A stretch of DNA of 64,000 nucleotides, taken from NCBI GenBank assembly GCA_037951105.1, contig JBAMJV010008396.1, positions 1 through 64,000 on the forward strand, given 5' to 3'. The notes beneath the pieces are model-generated. The model saw only the letters and a program-made list of their open reading frames with translations. It was not told the DNA's origin and ran no database searches. Positions 45,861 to 57,328 of the stretch are shown here, one piece after another. The number at the start of each line of letters is the position of its first letter. Position 1 is the first letter of the stretch. The position numbers and the translations under genes were made by a program. The DNA comes from Echinarachnius parma. Taxonomy: Eukaryota > Echinodermata > Echinoidea > Clypeasteroida > Echinarachniidae.

Positions 45861-46049
45861 TATGTTTGTTATAATTTGTATCCTTTTTGGTGTGCCAAGG
45901 AAGTGCTCAAGCTTTCAAGTGTTACAACAAGTGTTGAAACTGCAAGTGCTGCAAGGCTATATAGAGCTCCAAGAGACCAAGACCCAAGGTAATTTGTTTA
46001 ATTTGTGATGATTGCAACATATTTTTTCCATAACTAGTAACTCTAGAGA

Positions 46050-46410
46050 ACGCCAGCGTTCTAGGTCCAGCTAATACTGCCCCCGAATTACACATTTTAT
46101 GTGCACGATAATTGTGCGTAAAATAATACGTATGATACAGTACGTACCACCGATGAGCGCATAAATATGTGATACAACTTTGGGGTAGATAAAAATGATG
46201 ATTTTTCGCTCCATTCCGCATCAAAATGAGTGATTTATGCACCTCCTCGACTTCTGTCTCCATTCAAGCAGAGTTCAAGTACCACGCACGCCGAATAGAT
46301 GGCAGATTTGATGCGCATGTGTGGTCATAGTCATACTTAGCACTGTGCACACCTACGAGGTTGCCTAGCTGGAATGTTCCCCAGGGAGTGGACAATGTGC
46401 ACTTTGTGCA
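46050..46410. repeat. Dispersed repeat shared with 59.1 kb
   Basis: GATTTTTCGCTCCATTCC, GTGATTT.TGCACC.CCTCGACTTCT and a CTCCCCAGG core recur in the same order at about 59150-59310. Starts with AGAGAACGCCAGCGTTCTAGG, resembling the 40.46-kb repeat. Non-coding. Confidence 0.6.
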
Positions 46411-46620
46411 CTGAATTGAGTGCAGTATGTATCAGATGTCTGGGGTAAAAATGTTGATGCGCTGCAAGTGTCGAAAGGAGGAACGTGCTCTATATAAGAA
46501 CACAGTTATTTTTTGTATAATATTTTAATTTAAACCTGCTGTCCTATTATCATGTTGAATGAACAGTACCATGTGCACATGATATTGATATCCTTAGGTA
46601 TGCATACAGATTAAAATTAT

Positions 46621-46978
46621 GTGGATGTGGCGTGGCAATATTGGTAGAGTGCGCGCTTTTCGATCATGAGATCCCGAGTTCAAACCCTGCCCACTGCGTT
46701 TGTCCTTCAGCAAGACAATTTATCCACGATTGCTGCTCTCTACCCAGGTGTATAAATGGGGACCCGGTAGGAGGTGAAAGCCTTTATGTGAACGATCTTC
46801 TTGAGCCCATGAGCACTTGGAAGGAATGCTCCCCAGGGAGTGGAGATGGTGCACACAATGTTTACTGTTTTGCATTGTATCCTATGACTGGGGGTAATTA
46901 ATATTATAATTGTAAAGCGCTTAGAGATGATTATCAATCATATTAGGCGCTATATAAATCAAAACATTATTTATTATT
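46621..46978 (+). mobile_element. SINE with tRNA head and GCGCTATATAAAT tail, full copy
   Basis: A-box TGGCAATATTGGTAGAGTGC and B-box GAGTTCAAACCC near the 5' end, a central GCTCCCCAGGGAGTGGAGAT block, then AAAGCGCTTAGAGATGATTA and TATTAGGCGCTATATAAATC before an ATT-rich tail. The overlapping 89-aa frame is not a gene. Truncated copies are at 48.3 and 52.7 kb. Confidence 0.88.
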
Positions 46979-47162
46979 TATTATTGTATATTACCCCTGC
47001 AGTAAGGAGACCTTCTGTGTCCCGTCCCGGTGACCATCTCTACTCACATCCAGTACAGACACATACAATTGCCTTCAATCACGACCATTCAGTGTTATAT
47101 TTTGGCCTTCCATATTTTCCTCTTTATACATTTTTGTTTCTCACTCTTTATCACTCTCACAG

Positions 47163-48691
47163 TGAGAAGACATCAACTGCAAGTCCACCTGACCAACCTG
47201 CTATGTCCCATCCTGGGTGATCATGTCTACTCACATCAAGTACAGTCAATCCTAGGTGTGCCCATGCTCATGGACCCCTTTAAAGTGCCTCCAAGTCAGA
47301 CAATCCAGGTTAGTATTATATTATGTAGTCCAGGAGAATGTAACGCAATTTATGTACTTGTGTGTTGGATTAAAAAATAAAACTTTTCAATTTGTTCCAA
47401 CATTTAACGTGACATGTTCAACAAGTCATGTCGGAATACAATTTAATTAAACATGTATTTCCTTAAATAGTTATTAAAATAGTCAATTTCATTATCAACA
47501 GTAAATATGCAAATTTGTTCTTTAGTTGTAACTTGTAATGTTAAAGGGGTATTCCGGGCCTGATAAAACCATTCGTTATTTGAATTAGCAGAACAAGACT
47601 GAGGAATAATTGGTGAAAATTTGATCAAAATCGGACAAGAACCACAGGAGTTATATCTATTTGAAAATCATGTAGTAATGAGCGATCGTTTCAAAATTGC
47701 CGCCATATGCAACATCATTCACGAGCAACTCGCCATGGCTTTAGTACATGAAAATGCACGTATTTCTCATTTTCGTTGCTAAAAATTAATTTTTCTCTGC
47801 TTGTTTTCACGAATTCATAGAAGAATGTCGATGGGCCTAACCTCATTGGAATTTGTAAGCTAATAAATTTGCTTTGTTATGAAGAAAATAATGGCTGCAG
47901 CTCGCAAGTGTCGTCACGATCGATAGGAATTGCGAACGATACTAAAAATGGGAGCACAGTTCATCCGGTCATATCTTTTTTATTACTCTACCGTTTTGGC
48001 TCAGATTTTCGATCATGATTCTTCATATTCACCTCATTTTATAGCAAACATCACATTTCTGGGGTGGAATTCCCCTTTAATTGCATTGTTAGGGTTATTC
48101 ATGTTGTTTGAATTCATACTGTTTTTTGCAATTTGTAATTGAACAGAAAAAAAACAATTCCAAAACTTAATTAACCTGTTCCCTTCGAGATTCTGAAATC
48201 AACCCACCCCGTTCCCGTAGTCAATGGGTTAAAAGGATTTGCAATTTGGATTTGTACAAGGCCATGTATGGAAGGAATACTCCCCAGGGAGTGCAGATGG
48301 TGCACACAATGTGTGCTGGTTTACATTGTATCCTATGACCGGGGTAATGATATCATTGCAAAGCGCTTAGAGATGATTATCAATCATATTAGGCGCTATA
48401 TAAATCAAGTGTATTATTATTATTATGTATAACTATTCAGTTTTATTTGTTTATCCCTTTTCTCTTTAGGTCCTGAAGGCAGACATGAGGAAGACGTTAT
48501 CGCTGACCAATTGACAGGTGTCGCTCCTACCCCACTTCCTGCATCTTCACAGCATCATCATCCCTAACTGGAGGGGAGAGAAAGATGTTGAGCTCACAGC
48601 ACCAGACCCCCCTATATTCAGTAGGACTCTTAAGCTGCTGGGTATGGAGGAAGAGCGTGATCCTATAAAATATCTGGGGCATGGGGGATGA
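47163..48691 (+). CDS. Unrecognised gene, two 3' exons with an in-frame TGA
   Basis: Exon 47163-47308 lies between CTCTCACAG and GGTTAGT and reads RRHQLQVHLTNLLCPILGDH... to PSQTIQ, ending in phase 0. The next acceptor TCTCTTTAG leads to 48470, VLKADMRKTLSLTN, then TGA at 48512-48514. The same frame stays open beyond it for 58 codons, including PIFSRTLKLLGMEEE, to a stop at 48691. Either the gene ends at the first TGA, or that TGA is a mutation. A partial duplicate of the first exon (GDHLYSHPVQ) lies at 47003-47058, and of PIFSRTLKLLG at about 49010. No known domain recognised. The intron holds a TTAA MITE and a SINE. Confidence 0.4.
47545..48076. mobile_element. 532-bp TTAA MITE (AGGGGTATTCC)
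   Basis: TTAA at 47541-47544 and 48077-48080; ends AGGGGTATTCCGGGCC and GGGGTGGAATTCCCCT. Its interior differs from the AGGGATAG family, so it is a separate family with the same target site. Confidence 0.8.
48266..48425 (+). mobile_element. SINE (GCGCTATATAAAT tail), 5'-truncated copy
   Basis: Starts at GGAAGGAATACTCCCCAGGG and ends TATTAGGCGCTATATAAATC plus ATT repeats. Lacks the tRNA head. Confidence 0.85.
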
Positions 48692-48793
48692 AGTAGTAAA
48701 ACCCATCTGCTTTTCCTCCATCTTACTTCATCATCACCATCGTTGACTATAAAGGGAGGGAAATAAGTTGGTAAAAGATCTGCAATATTAGGC

Positions 48794-48990
48794 CACAAGA
48801 GATACGAGAACTCGAATCTATGAGTGTATTCAAATCGCACTTGAAGACCCACTATTTCCCTCTGTAATTAATTGTTAAGTGAACATTATGCATTAAGTAT
48901 TTGATTGTATAATTGTATTTGTTATGTTTTTGTATTAGCGCTATGATACCTGCATGAATAGCATACTTTAAATGACAATTATTATTATTA
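48794..48990 (+). pseudogene. LINE 3' end: RT C-terminus and tail
   Basis: IRPQEIRELESMSVFKSHLKTHYFPL and a stop at about 48868 matches the usual C-terminal end of CR1/L2/Jockey-type RTs (IR....S...FK..LKTH.F). It is followed by a 3' UTR ending TAGCGCTATGATACC...AATTATTATTATT, reminiscent of the local SINE tail. Sits between two copies of a PIFSRTLKLLG-coding block. Confidence 0.65.
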
Positions 48991-49139
48991 GTATTATTAT
49001 TGAGCTTGTGGCATCAGACCAACCTATCTTCAGTAGGACTCTAAAGCTGCTGGGGCTAGGTAATAAGGAAGAACATGGTTGTAAAAAAATACCTCAAGCA
49101 TTGAAGATGAGTAGCAAAATCCCCAAGCTATGTGGGGCC

Positions 49140-49250
49140 CCACACTTATTCCATAATTTTGAACCAGCCGTAAAAATAAATTAGGTTTTGGTTACTGAAA
49201 TTCAGTTTGACCAAAACTGTACTCTCCTTACCAGAACTCAACTATCCCTT
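49140..49250. mobile_element. MITE right-end fragment (AGGGATAG family)
   Basis: GGGGCCCCACACTTATTCC, TTTTGAACCAGCCGTAAAA, CTGTACTCTCCTTACC and ACTCAACTATCCCT followed by TTAA. Matches the large element at 49.4-50.3 kb but is a partial copy. Confidence 0.75.
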
Positions 49251-49410
49251 TAAGCTGTTATCAATGGATGATTTGTAAATCAATGAAAACCAAGTGTTCC
49301 AAGTAATTTGCCCATCTAAATTTTCCTCTATATCTTCATGAAAAATTTGTTTGAAACTGGTGTATTTTTTTTTTATAGAGATATATACAATGCTAATGGC
49401 TCGTTCTTAA

Positions 49411-50313
49411 AGGGATAGTTGAGTTGTGGTAAGGAGAGTACAGTTTTGGTCAAACTGAATTTTAGTAACCAAAACCTGCATAGTTACATTACAAACTAAT
49501 ATAACTCGAAAGGAATACAACATTACAAATGACTTAGTAAAGATCCTGTTATCATTCAAAAGAGCCGTTAAAACTCAAGAGGGCGCTCTCTAAACACTCA
49601 TCCGTTTGAACCATTTTGACTCAATTATTGTGCATGTGATGTTTCGATGAAATAGTGATTAGATAGCGAGGTAATCAACCGCCCTTTAAATAGCTATTTT
49701 GTAACTTGTTTAAAAGAGGAAGCATTTTTATGCCTCCGTAACGAAGTTGCCGGGTGCATTATGTTTTTGGGTTGTCTGTCCGTCCGTCCGTACGTATGTC
49801 CGTCTGTACGTCCCGTTCTCGTAATCGCGTTATCTCAAGAACGGATTGACAGATTCTGACCAAACTTGGTATATGTATGTATCTTGGGGGGACAATAAAC
49901 TGATTAGATTTTGGGGGTCATGAGGTCAAAGGTCAAGGTCACTAATAGCTCATAATTGTGATACGTCAAGATCTAAAAGACAGAGTACCATCAAAATTGA
50001 GTTGACAGAATTCAATGTACATGTTGATTTGGGCTTGATAAATTGCGTAATGGCAGAGGCATCATTTTCGAAGATCCATCTAGTTTTTTTTTTTTACGGC
50101 TGGTTCAAAATTATCGAATGAGTGTGGGGCCCCACATTTATTATAAATGGCCATGTTTATGGATATTTTAGCCATTTCTGAACCGATTCTGATCAAATAA
50201 AGTTTATTCTGCATTAAAATATTATGCTCTTTCAAATTTTACACTCAGTTTTTCATTATCTCACAAAAAATAATTGTATGTAGCGCCCTCTCTACCAAAA
50301 CTCAACTATCCCT
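49411..50313. mobile_element. TTAA MITE (AGGGATAGTTGAG), 903 bp with nested repeat
   Basis: TTAA at 49407-49410 and 50314-50317; ends AGGGATAGTTGAG and CTCAACTATCCCT. The interior shares family words with 11.5, 27.8 and 40.3 kb. About 49731-50083 is a nested insertion (ATGCCTCCGTAACGAAGTTG to AATGGCAGAGGCATCATTTT) that contains TGTCCGTCCGTCCGTACGTA and TCAAAGGTCAAGGTCACTAA. Confidence 0.82.
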
Positions 50314-50326
50314 TTAAGTAATGACG

Positions 50327-50452
50327 ATGAACAGGTTTGGATATGTTCCCTATATTCAACACTACTCATTAATCTCTGCAATACCCCTAAACTGGAAAGC
50401 AGTTATAAGGCATAATTTCATTGAAAATGCTGGAGAACCTTTTGATGAATGA
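50327..50452 (+). pseudogene. Possible L1/Tx1-like ORF2 fragment
   Basis: A 41-codon frame reads NRFGYVPYIQHYSLISAIPLNWKAV..., resembling the region after the RT of L1/Tx1 ORF2 proteins, where an AIP..W motif is common. It begins right after the TTAA MITE, has no continuation, and could be chance. Confidence 0.35.
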
Positions 50453-52688
50453 TTTGATCTCTTTCTACAAGTTAAAAGAACCACAAAATGTTAATATACC
50501 ATGTTTGTTAAAGAGCATTGCTCACCAATTTCTGATTTAAATCAGCAACATGTGATTATTACTTGTTCATTTACATTGGTATACTTACTGAAACATTCTA
50601 TAATACATGTACATGTATTGATGCATTCTGTAATACATGTATTAATACACTCTGTAATACATGTATTACATTAATTTGTCTATATGTCTATATTTGTCTA
50701 TATGTAAAGAAGTTGATTATTAGTCTTTTGCGTTCAGATATTTAAAGCATTTGGTTGGTGAAGGAAGCTGGGAGTTTTGCAAGTAAATGTACATGTAGTT
50801 TTAATATGAGAGAGTGCAGGCAATCATTCAAAATAATCCCACTTAAAACAAAAAATCAAGTAGATTTTGGTTAAGATAAAAACTCTTTATGTCTTGATTT
50901 GTAACTTAGACTTTGGGAAAAAGAGGATTTATTCCTTTCTCGAACATTTCTGAGTGAAATCTTACAGACCAACTAATTAGCAAACAACGACTGTCATAAT
51001 AGGTACATTAACTCAGCGCTGGATTGCCCGTTAACCCATTGAGAACGAAGACCACATATTTATTCCTAAGAGGAAATAAATCTCTATTGTATCAACAAAT
51101 TGGCAATAGAGGAAACTTGATGTTTTGTGTAGACAAAATAAAATATGCACATTTGGCAATCCTGTCCAATCTTATACGTTGCCAATTTGCACCTAAAATA
51201 GTGATCTTCAATCTGTTTATGTTGCCAATTTGACAATTCTCAGATTATTTTGCCTAAAATAATTCCTACAATGTATGAGCCGTCGCAACATTTAACTGTG
51301 ACAAATGAGGGCTCATATTTTGCAATACACTTTTCTTTTTCTTTTGGTACATAATTCAGAACCCTTTCGTGATGTTTTGTCAGTTACACAGTTGTGCGCG
51401 TTCTGTCCAATTAGATTTGCACATTTTTGAACGCGAGATCTGTGGATTATAATTGGCTGCGTCTCTTTCCGCGGTAGGGTTCCGGTATATATGCTAGCTT
51501 GTGAAGGTCCAGATCACATTTTTAGCCACACTATACTTGCAAGTGCACTTAAATTATCTTTATTATTATCTTGACTTATTGATTATTTGATATAGGGTTG
51601 ATACATTTCTCTGAATTATTCTATTTTGATATTCTCTAAAAAGTTATTATATTTGATTTTCTATTACACTTTCTTACTATTACGCTGAATTATTTATTCA
51701 AATTATATACTATGTTACTATTGAAATATGAATTTAAATAATTGCATTCTAATGTCTCCTAGGAACTGGCAGATTACAATGTACTTGATATCGCACTTAA
51801 ATTTATATTACTATTATCTGGAGCTATTATTAGATATACTACTTTGAATTATTTCATTTTGATATTAATTATTTCAAGAAGCTACAGGGAAACCCCGTTA
51901 TAACGAGGTAGTCAGGACTATCAAATGACGTGTACAATCACCCCCCCCCCCCCGGTTTTAGGGAAGGATATATATTTTTCTGTATGTATCTGTATACGAG
52001 TGGGAAAGAAAACATTAGTTGTATGAGCTAAGACTTGTTAATTCTAACGTTAACAGTCATTTATACATCCATTTTCAATTTTCGCTGCGCGCTTTGCGCG
52101 CGAACAGATTATCTCATAACTTCAATATAATAGCCAGTATCTCAGTTTGTTGTGTAACTTGCGTATGGTCTTGGGTGAGTATTTTTTTCTGTATACCGGG
52201 CCACGTAGTTCCAGTGTAGGCTGGCATTGCTCTGGCTGCTTGTGTGACGTGCAGATTGCACCATTTCAAGTATATTATATCGGTCTAGTGTGCAACAACA
52301 CATGGAAGATATAAAATAATTTCCTTATATAAGTTGCACGGGCAGCCAGGCTACAACATGATAAGTATCAAAATTTACTTAAGTCATGAGAATATTGCGC
52401 AGGGAATGAAATAATGAGCAAAAAACGTCTCTGAATGTAATTCCGTTATGGTGGAATTGCCCATATGTTCAAATCTTATTATATTACCAGAGGTAATGTG
52501 TGATATTTTACCACTTGGCAGTGTACATGTAATACAATTTTACTCAAATGTAAAGTTCAAGTATGGATTAGCTACTGATTACATTGACCATATTCCAACA
52601 CTGCTTATTCAGAAGAGTGACAGTTGAACATCAATGCATATGAAAGTACAATATTCAATTACTCTCTTGCACAAGTTGGGGTAAATCA
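50453..52688. other. Intergenic DNA with a short tandem repeat
   Basis: About 50590-50672 repeats TCTGTAATACATGTATT three times. A poly-C run sits at about 51941-51954. No gene supported; short frames are unrecognised. Confidence 0.55.
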
Positions 52689-52689
52689 T

Positions 52690-52850
52690 TGTAATATATG
52701 CTCCCCAGGGAGTGGAGATGGTACACACAATGTGTGCTGGTTTGCATTGTATCCTATGACCGGGGGTAATATTATCATTGTAAAGCGCTTATCAATCATA
52801 TTAGGCGCTATATAAATCGAAACATTATTATTATAATTATTAATAAAGTT
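52690..52850 (+). mobile_element. SINE (GCGCTATATAAAT tail), 5'-truncated copy
   Basis: GCTCCCCAGGGAGTGGAGAT to TATTAGGCGCTATATAAATC and ATT repeats; an internal AGAGATGA segment is deleted relative to the 46.6-kb copy. Confidence 0.85.
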
Positions 52851-53985
52851 TGCAGGCTACTTTGTGTGAAATGACAAGTAGTTGTTTTCAGATTATTGTG
52901 TAACCAAAGACATTAATTTCATATCAAGAAACAGGTTGCTGCCTTTAAAGATGAGTCACATGAACTTTTGTCTCTGTAAATTGATTGAGGAATGAATGTG
53001 AAGATTTTGGGTTTATCTTTGTTATTTCATAAATTATCAATGCATTCATAGTACATGTAGCACATTTTGTTTGATTGTTACAATGTATCTTGTCCATACC
53101 AGAGTACTTTCAGACTGAATTTTCTTTTAAAATTTGAATTGTATTAATTTTGTCCACTCTGGAAGAAAACTGTGTCATCTATTATTCAATGATATATTAT
53201 CATTATTTTTTTTGGTCCCAGAATATTAAGATAGTTTATAGTTCTGAAATGAATCATTTTGATACTCCTGGTTGTGTGTCTTGTTATTCCAACATTTAAC
53301 AAAATGATGTATCACATCATGACATCTTGCATTGAATTAAAAAAAAAAAAATATTAACTACTTTGGTGTGTATTTACATATATATGAGTGATCCATCCTT
53401 AGCTGATGAAGATGATAATAATGAGCATGATGGTGATGATGATATTGATGATAGTTATGTTGGGATATGATATGATTAACATGGCTATTATGATGATGAT
53501 GATCATAAGATGGTTTTAATGATATTGATGACTATGATGATCACGATAATGGTTGTTGATGATGATGATGATGATATTGATGATTGGGCTATAATAATAT
53601 TATACAGATATTGACTGTCTAGAGGGGCAATATAGCATTTGAGATCCTCGAGGGAAGTTATATTTTTGTCGAGGGACATTATATTTTTCCGTAGCGCCTA
53701 GCGCTGAGGAAAAAATATAGTATTCCAAGACAATTTCCATCTAAGAGAACTAGGCCTACCCCCTGGACAACTACCCTCTCCTGTTATTATCTATATCTCA
53801 TGCGTTGATTGCTTTGAGAGATACGCATTCGTTTTATGTAAGTTTTTTAGGATTTGGACAATGTAAATAGATCCCTTAGCTACAACATCTTGAAATTACA
53901 TTTACAATGACAATAATTTAATTTTAAATTCAATTTATTCCATTCTTGAACAGTATTATACAGTATATATAAATAACATTTTCAT
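52851..53985. repeat. Intergenic DNA with a GATGAT microsatellite
   Basis: An imperfect (GAT)n tract runs from about 53405 to 53590. No gene recognised in the remainder. Confidence 0.65.
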
Positions 53986-53987
53986 TA

Positions 53988-54660
53988 CCCGTAAAACTCC
54001 GTGTATAAGACGCACTTTTTTTCCGTCGGAAAAATTTCAAAGTGGGGGGTGCGTCTTATACACAGGTATAGCAAAAAATAAACCTGTAGTCATGGTGAAT
54101 GTGTATACACATGGTTTAGGGCATGACAAGAGCTTGTTGTCAGTTGAAGCATTCAGCAAGATATACCCTTTTCTCACACAAAAATATTGGTTACAGATGT
54201 AAAAATTGCAAGTTTATTGAGCAGTAATACTGCTGCTAATGAATATTCATATATTTGTGAGCAGCAGTACTAATTAAGTATGCAATTTTCTAACCAGTGG
54301 TTATAAGTTTTGCTCATAATTAGAAATAGTTGTTAGTAAATTTAGAAAATTGCATTATATTTAGTGAGTATTGGTGCTCATGAATATTCATGAATATGAA
54401 TATGAATAAATAGTTTATGAGCACATGTGTGACTGCTACAATAAATTGTTCAATGTGTGTACTTACCACTATTTTATGTGAGAAAATGATGTTGATATGC
54501 GAACTTCAACATAACTTTAGTCATGCCTAGACCAGTTGTAAAGCATTCCAACAGCACATCAGGTCTTTTAAGAGAAAAATACAGGGTGTCCCAAAAAAGG
54601 CTGTGAAAGTTGGGGTGGCGTGTTTATACACGGGTGCGTCTTATTCACGGAGTTTTACGG
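53988..54660. mobile_element. 673-bp MITE with TA duplication (CCGTAAAACTCCGTG)
   Basis: Ends CCCGTAAAACTCCGTGTATA and, read inward from the right, CCGTAAAACTCCGTGAATAA, both continuing AGACGCAC. TA lies outside each end (53986-53987, 54661-54662). Interior has inverted GAGCAGCAGTACTAATTA-like words. Non-coding, Tc1/mariner- or pogo-like by target site. Confidence 0.8.
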
Positions 54661-54662
54661 TA

Positions 54663-55830
54663 ATATCAATATAAATTCAAAAGATAAAATGCTCCACCAA
54701 AATAGAAACTGTACACTCGTATAAGATTTAATATTTCATATTCATTTAGGATAACATCTATGATATTGTATGAACTAAACCCCTTAATCACATAAAAATA
54801 AATATTTCAATGTTAAAATTACTTATTTCATAATCAATAAGGAGTTTTAACCCTTTAAATATTGGGGTAGTCTGGGCATAAAAATACGATGCATTAAATA
54901 TAATCTGAACTGCCCTTTTCTGAAGTTAACATAAACTTAACATAACAGTAATTGATATGGTAAATAATCAAAGCAAAACAAAAAATAATTGAAATACATC
55001 TTGAGTAAATGTCATTAGGCAATGAAGTAATTTAAATTAAATATCAATTGGGGGCTCCGGTACAGCGCCCCCGCCCCCAACGCCCCTAAACGTAATTTTT
55101 GGCCTGGGCTACCCCTTTACTGAATTAGTAATATTGTTTAGTAGGTTTAGTATTTAGCTCTGTGCCAAGAATGGCGCTTTTGTCCGGCAGGTAACGATAA
55201 TTTCACTAAGCCACCTGACTATAATAACCTATCACCTATTGTGAAATCATTATTATATGAGAGCAAGCGAATTGAAATTAATAAGCTTAATAAAACAAAT
55301 TATAATTATGTACGTATTACAAGTTTAATATCAATATTTTACCAACATTCAAGGGAGCAAACTGCACCCATTAACATATCGCCACAGTATGATACTGAGA
55401 TCAATTACTTTCATGGCACAGCATATTACAGAGCATATTACTATTTTCGTAATCTGTATTACAAATACGTCACAGTTACATATACTGACAGAATATAATT
55501 TAATTTGATATTACAATGGGAACGGTTATGAAACGTGACATACTGTAATCCAGTGTCGTCGTACCATGTATCTTGCTAAAGGATTATTATTATTTATTTT
55601 TTTATCTCAGTTCGTTAGTGTGAACTTTTATAATTCCTTAACTGGCTTGCACACACACCTTGATTTATATTGTTCAATACGTATTATAATGTAGGTAATT
55701 TTGTATGTACTGAATTATAATATCATAGTATTTCATCAGGTGATAGTCTGTAGAATCAGCCTTAGTTTACTGAAGTAATTTTATGATAAATCCTCATCCC
55801 CGCCGAAGATAATTGATTATTAAGTTATAA
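54663..55830. other. Intergenic DNA, no supported gene
   Basis: AT-rich; one 85-aa open frame at 55241-55498 has no recognisable domain. Confidence 0.5.
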
Positions 55831-55852
55831 CCTATATATTAATGAAAAAGAT

Positions 55853-56291
55853 AAGTGTAAGTTAAGGGGATTTCTCCATGACTGCCAATAAGTCAGCATT
55901 ACCCTTTTTTGTATTGTGCAGTAAGGAGTATTTTGGTTTCAAAATGATGTTTCAAGTCAGATAATCTAGACATAATCCCAAATTAAGAAAATAACATCGA
56001 AAAACCCTGTTTCCCCCTAAGGCGCAGTTTTATAGCATTCAACATATAAGAGCATCATTTTTTTCATGTGGATATCTCCTTCTGTTGACATGGGGGTATA
56101 GTATAATCGACTCATATTACGCCTTATGGTGTTGTTTTGATGCAAACAAAGTAGCACATGATAAAACTAGCAGGAAGGGCTATAAAACAGTGGTCAATTC
56201 GTTAGGGCGAAAGGTATGTTTCCCCTTAACGACACATTCCCCCTAACGTGCTGTTTTATAGCACGCATATTCGCCCTAAGGCGTCTTCTAA
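55853..56291 (-). mobile_element. AAGCTTAGAAG dispersed element, copy 2, with long flanking duplication
   Basis: Inverted copy of the 43.3-kb element. It is flanked by TTATAACCTATATATTAAT at about 55835-55853 and again at about 56293-56311, a 19-bp direct duplication that looks like a retrotransposition target-site duplication. Confidence 0.75.
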
Positions 56292-56659
56292 GCTTATAAC
56301 CTATATATTAATTTTTTTTTGTCAGGTTAGTGAAATATGATGCACGTAAGCATCCCTCCCGAACCCTGATTGACCCTGGTCAAAATGGTCATTTTTGGAA
56401 ATCTGGACATCGAATTTTCAAGAAAATGCAAGTGGCTGGTAACGTGCTAGGAAGACATACTCCTATTTAGTTTGCTGCAACATAAAACAATTATGGGAAA
56501 GTCCGATTTTGAAAGAAAAAAAATTTAAAATTAAGAGTACATCATAGTAAACATCCTCTGTGAATTTGAGTCAATTCCAATCATTTAAAAAAAAGTTATG
56601 GCCGTTTTTTGTATTATCCACTTGAGAAAATCGTTAAAATTGGCTGGAAAATCTTCTTT

Positions 56660-56790
56660 TTGCCATATCTCAAGAACCAAATGACCAATTGACACCAAAC
56701 TCGGTATATTCATGTATCTAGGGGGATAGATGAAGGGTTGTGATTTTAAGGTCATTTGGTCAAAGATCAAAGGTCACATGTCACAGGTTT
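56660..56790 (+). repeat. AGGTCA-rich repeat fragment
   Basis: ATCTCAAGAACCAAATGACC, CTCGGTATATTCATGTATCTA and AAAGATCAAAGGTCACATGTC follow the same order as in the nested repeat at 49.83-49.95 kb (ATCTCAAGAACGG, CTTGGTATATGTATGTATCTT, GGTCAAAGGTCAAGGTCAC). Confidence 0.6.
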
Positions 56791-57119
56791 CCATTTGCGT
56801 GATTTTATATCTGGCAAATGTATGTGTTATAAGATAAGTTATTTTCTCAGCCAATTACTTGTATTATGCAATAAATTATATATATTTCCGTTAAACATGA
56901 GTTGCTAATCATTTCTATATGTCTCATTTAGTGACTTCTGCATTCTCAAAAAAAAAAAAAATTAAAGGCCGAGACAGGTTTTTTTTAATGTTAAATATTT
57001 TCGCGAAAAATTCTTTAATTCACCTGAAATTCACACTGGGGGCTTATAAAGGCATACCGAATAATTGTCCAAGGTTCCAGCAATTGTTTTGTAATAGTCA
57101 CAGTAAAAAAAACGTCGGA

Positions 57120-57228
57120 ATTAGTAATCTCGAGTATATTGTGTAATATACTTTAAGCGCGCGGTTACTGATTATTAGTAATCTCGAGTATATTGTGTAA
57201 TATACTTTAAGAGCGCGGTTACTGATTA
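57120..57228. repeat. 54-bp tandem duplication with palindrome
   Basis: TTAGTAATCTCGAG... repeats at 57121 and 57175 with one difference. Each unit contains AGTATATT GTGT AATATACT. Confidence 0.85.
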
Positions 57229-57328
57229 TAATTATTTAGTATCAGTACTATTAGCCGTGTCCGATTTGTAATACAGATTATACAATTATATAATTCGTTC
57301 AGTCTACTATAACGTAAAAAATATATAA

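Noticed and set aside
46632..46901. 89-aa frame as a gene
   Set aside because: Lies wholly within a tRNA-headed SINE present in other copies.
53405..53590. Asp-rich coding repeat
   Set aside because: A GAT microsatellite with stops in all frames.
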